This document shows positions 63,630 through 64,000 of a stretch of DNA of 64,000 nucleotides, piece by piece (the first letter of the stretch is position 1; each line of letters begins with the position of its first letter). Origin of the DNA: Emticicia sp. C21 (GTDB lineage: Bacteria; Bacteroidota; Bacteroidia; Cytophagales; Spirosomataceae); contig NZ_QVMT01000003.1 in the NCBI RefSeq assembly GCF_003418935.1, positions 1 through 64,000 on the forward strand, written 5' to 3'. Below the pieces are notes generated by a model, which saw only the letters and a program-made list of their open reading frames with translations, was not told the origin of the DNA and did not search any database. Position numbers and translations under genes: made by a program.

Positions 63630-64000
63630 TTACTTCTGCACACCCTCTTTAGGGCCTTGCTGTTTATAAACTCTTTCAGCCACAATTTCGTCTGGGGTTA
63701 TACTGCTCATGGCTACTTGTAGCTTATTATTTAAGCCGGATACTACCATATCGTCTCCATTCATCAGGGCATTGTATCCATCCATTGCCACATCGGCTGG
63801 GTCAGCTAGTTTACCATCTTTTACTGTTTTAGAATGTAGCATATCAGCTTTTCTGAAAAAATCAGTAGCTGTTGCTCCCGGTAGGAGGGAAGTAATCACC
63901 ACACCACTATCTTTTACCTCGGCTCGTATCGCTTCAGTAAATGAATGCACAAAGGCTTTAGTACCATGATAAACTGCCTGAAAAGGCCCTGGTACCTTAC
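63630..64000 (-). CDS. Short-chain dehydrogenase/reductase, C-terminal part (partial)
   Basis: The minus-strand frame is open to the window edge, giving KVPGPFQAVYHGTKAFVHSF at the visible start. YHGTK is the SDR catalytic Tyr-x3-Lys, followed by SFTEAIRAEV and VVITSLLPGATATDF. The true start, with the NAD-binding region, lies beyond 64000; the internal ATG at 63950 would remove the active site. Ends at 63630 with GPKEGVQK. Substrate unknown; similar to DltE-like oxidoreductases. Confidence 0.85.
   Translation of the reverse strand, partial: KVPGPFQAVYHGTKAFVHSFTEAIRAEVKDSGVVITSLLPGATATDFFRKADMLHSKTVKDGKLADPADVAMDGYNALMNGDDMVVSGLNNKLQVAMSSITPDEIVAERVYKQQGPKEGVQK

Overview
The window looks like chromosomal DNA of a Bacteroidota, most likely the order Cytophagales (Spirosoma/Emticicia-like). 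The evidence is the protein families (SusC/SusD pair, DUF1800/DUF1501, PA14 proteins with a type IX secretion-like C-terminus, ELWxxDGT repeats, DUF4494, DUF5690, DUF5020), the near absence of Shine-Dalgarno sites, AT-rich spacers, and promoter -7 boxes of the Bacteroidota form TAnnTTTG. No phage or plasmid genes and no CRISPR array were seen.

Layout. 1-11.6 kb: two tandem copies of a three-gene secreted-protein cassette (DUF1800 - Tat-exported DUF1501 - PA14/Cys-rich/discoidin-like protein). The 5' part of the first copy has been removed by an IS3-family element that runs off the left edge. 11.8-13.5 kb: a fatty acid hydroxylase-type membrane enzyme and a rhodanese-thioredoxin lipoprotein, facing each other across a shared terminator. 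13.7-19.1 kb: a TonB-dependent receptor, a large surface lipoprotein and a small lipoprotein. 19.2-26.8 kb: AI-2E family permease, DUF5690 membrane protein, ELWxxDGT protein, DUF4494 protein, and a membrane-anchored HTH-like sensor.

26.9-39.4 kb is the most interesting part. It holds a DUF5020 outer-membrane protein, a TIGR03364-type FAD oxidase, a phosphonatase-like HAD hydrolase, a glycine-zipper lipoprotein, a protein-glutaminase-like protein, a SusC/SusD pair, a PhnZ-type diiron HD oxygenase and an exported alkaline-phosphatase-superfamily enzyme. I read it as a phosphonate-scavenging locus built on SusCD uptake. Two C-P bond-cleaving branches are visible: FAD oxidase to HAD hydrolase, and the PhnZ-like oxygenase. 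There is no PhnW, PhnY, C-P lyase or PhnCDE transporter in the window. The upstream DUF5690 protein is a candidate inner-membrane carrier.

39.4-64 kb: VOC protein; a glycosyltransferase and LpxH-like hydrolase pair; secreted beta-helix and DUF1566 proteins; an OmpR-type two-component system followed by a UspA-like protein and a SulP transporter; DinB; a DUF4956-VTC-CotH cluster; a Crp/Fnr regulator; a DUF4365 protein; tRNA-Arg(CCG); thymidine kinase; a PorV-like barrel with a D-lactate dehydrogenase; DUF2461; two pirins flanking an FMN reductase; and the C-terminal part of an SDR at the right edge. Intergenic inverted repeats built from 8-bp units (T[T/G]AGTGA[A/T/G]) recur at four places, and a second inverted-repeat type at two. 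Intergenic stem-loops mark many operon ends.
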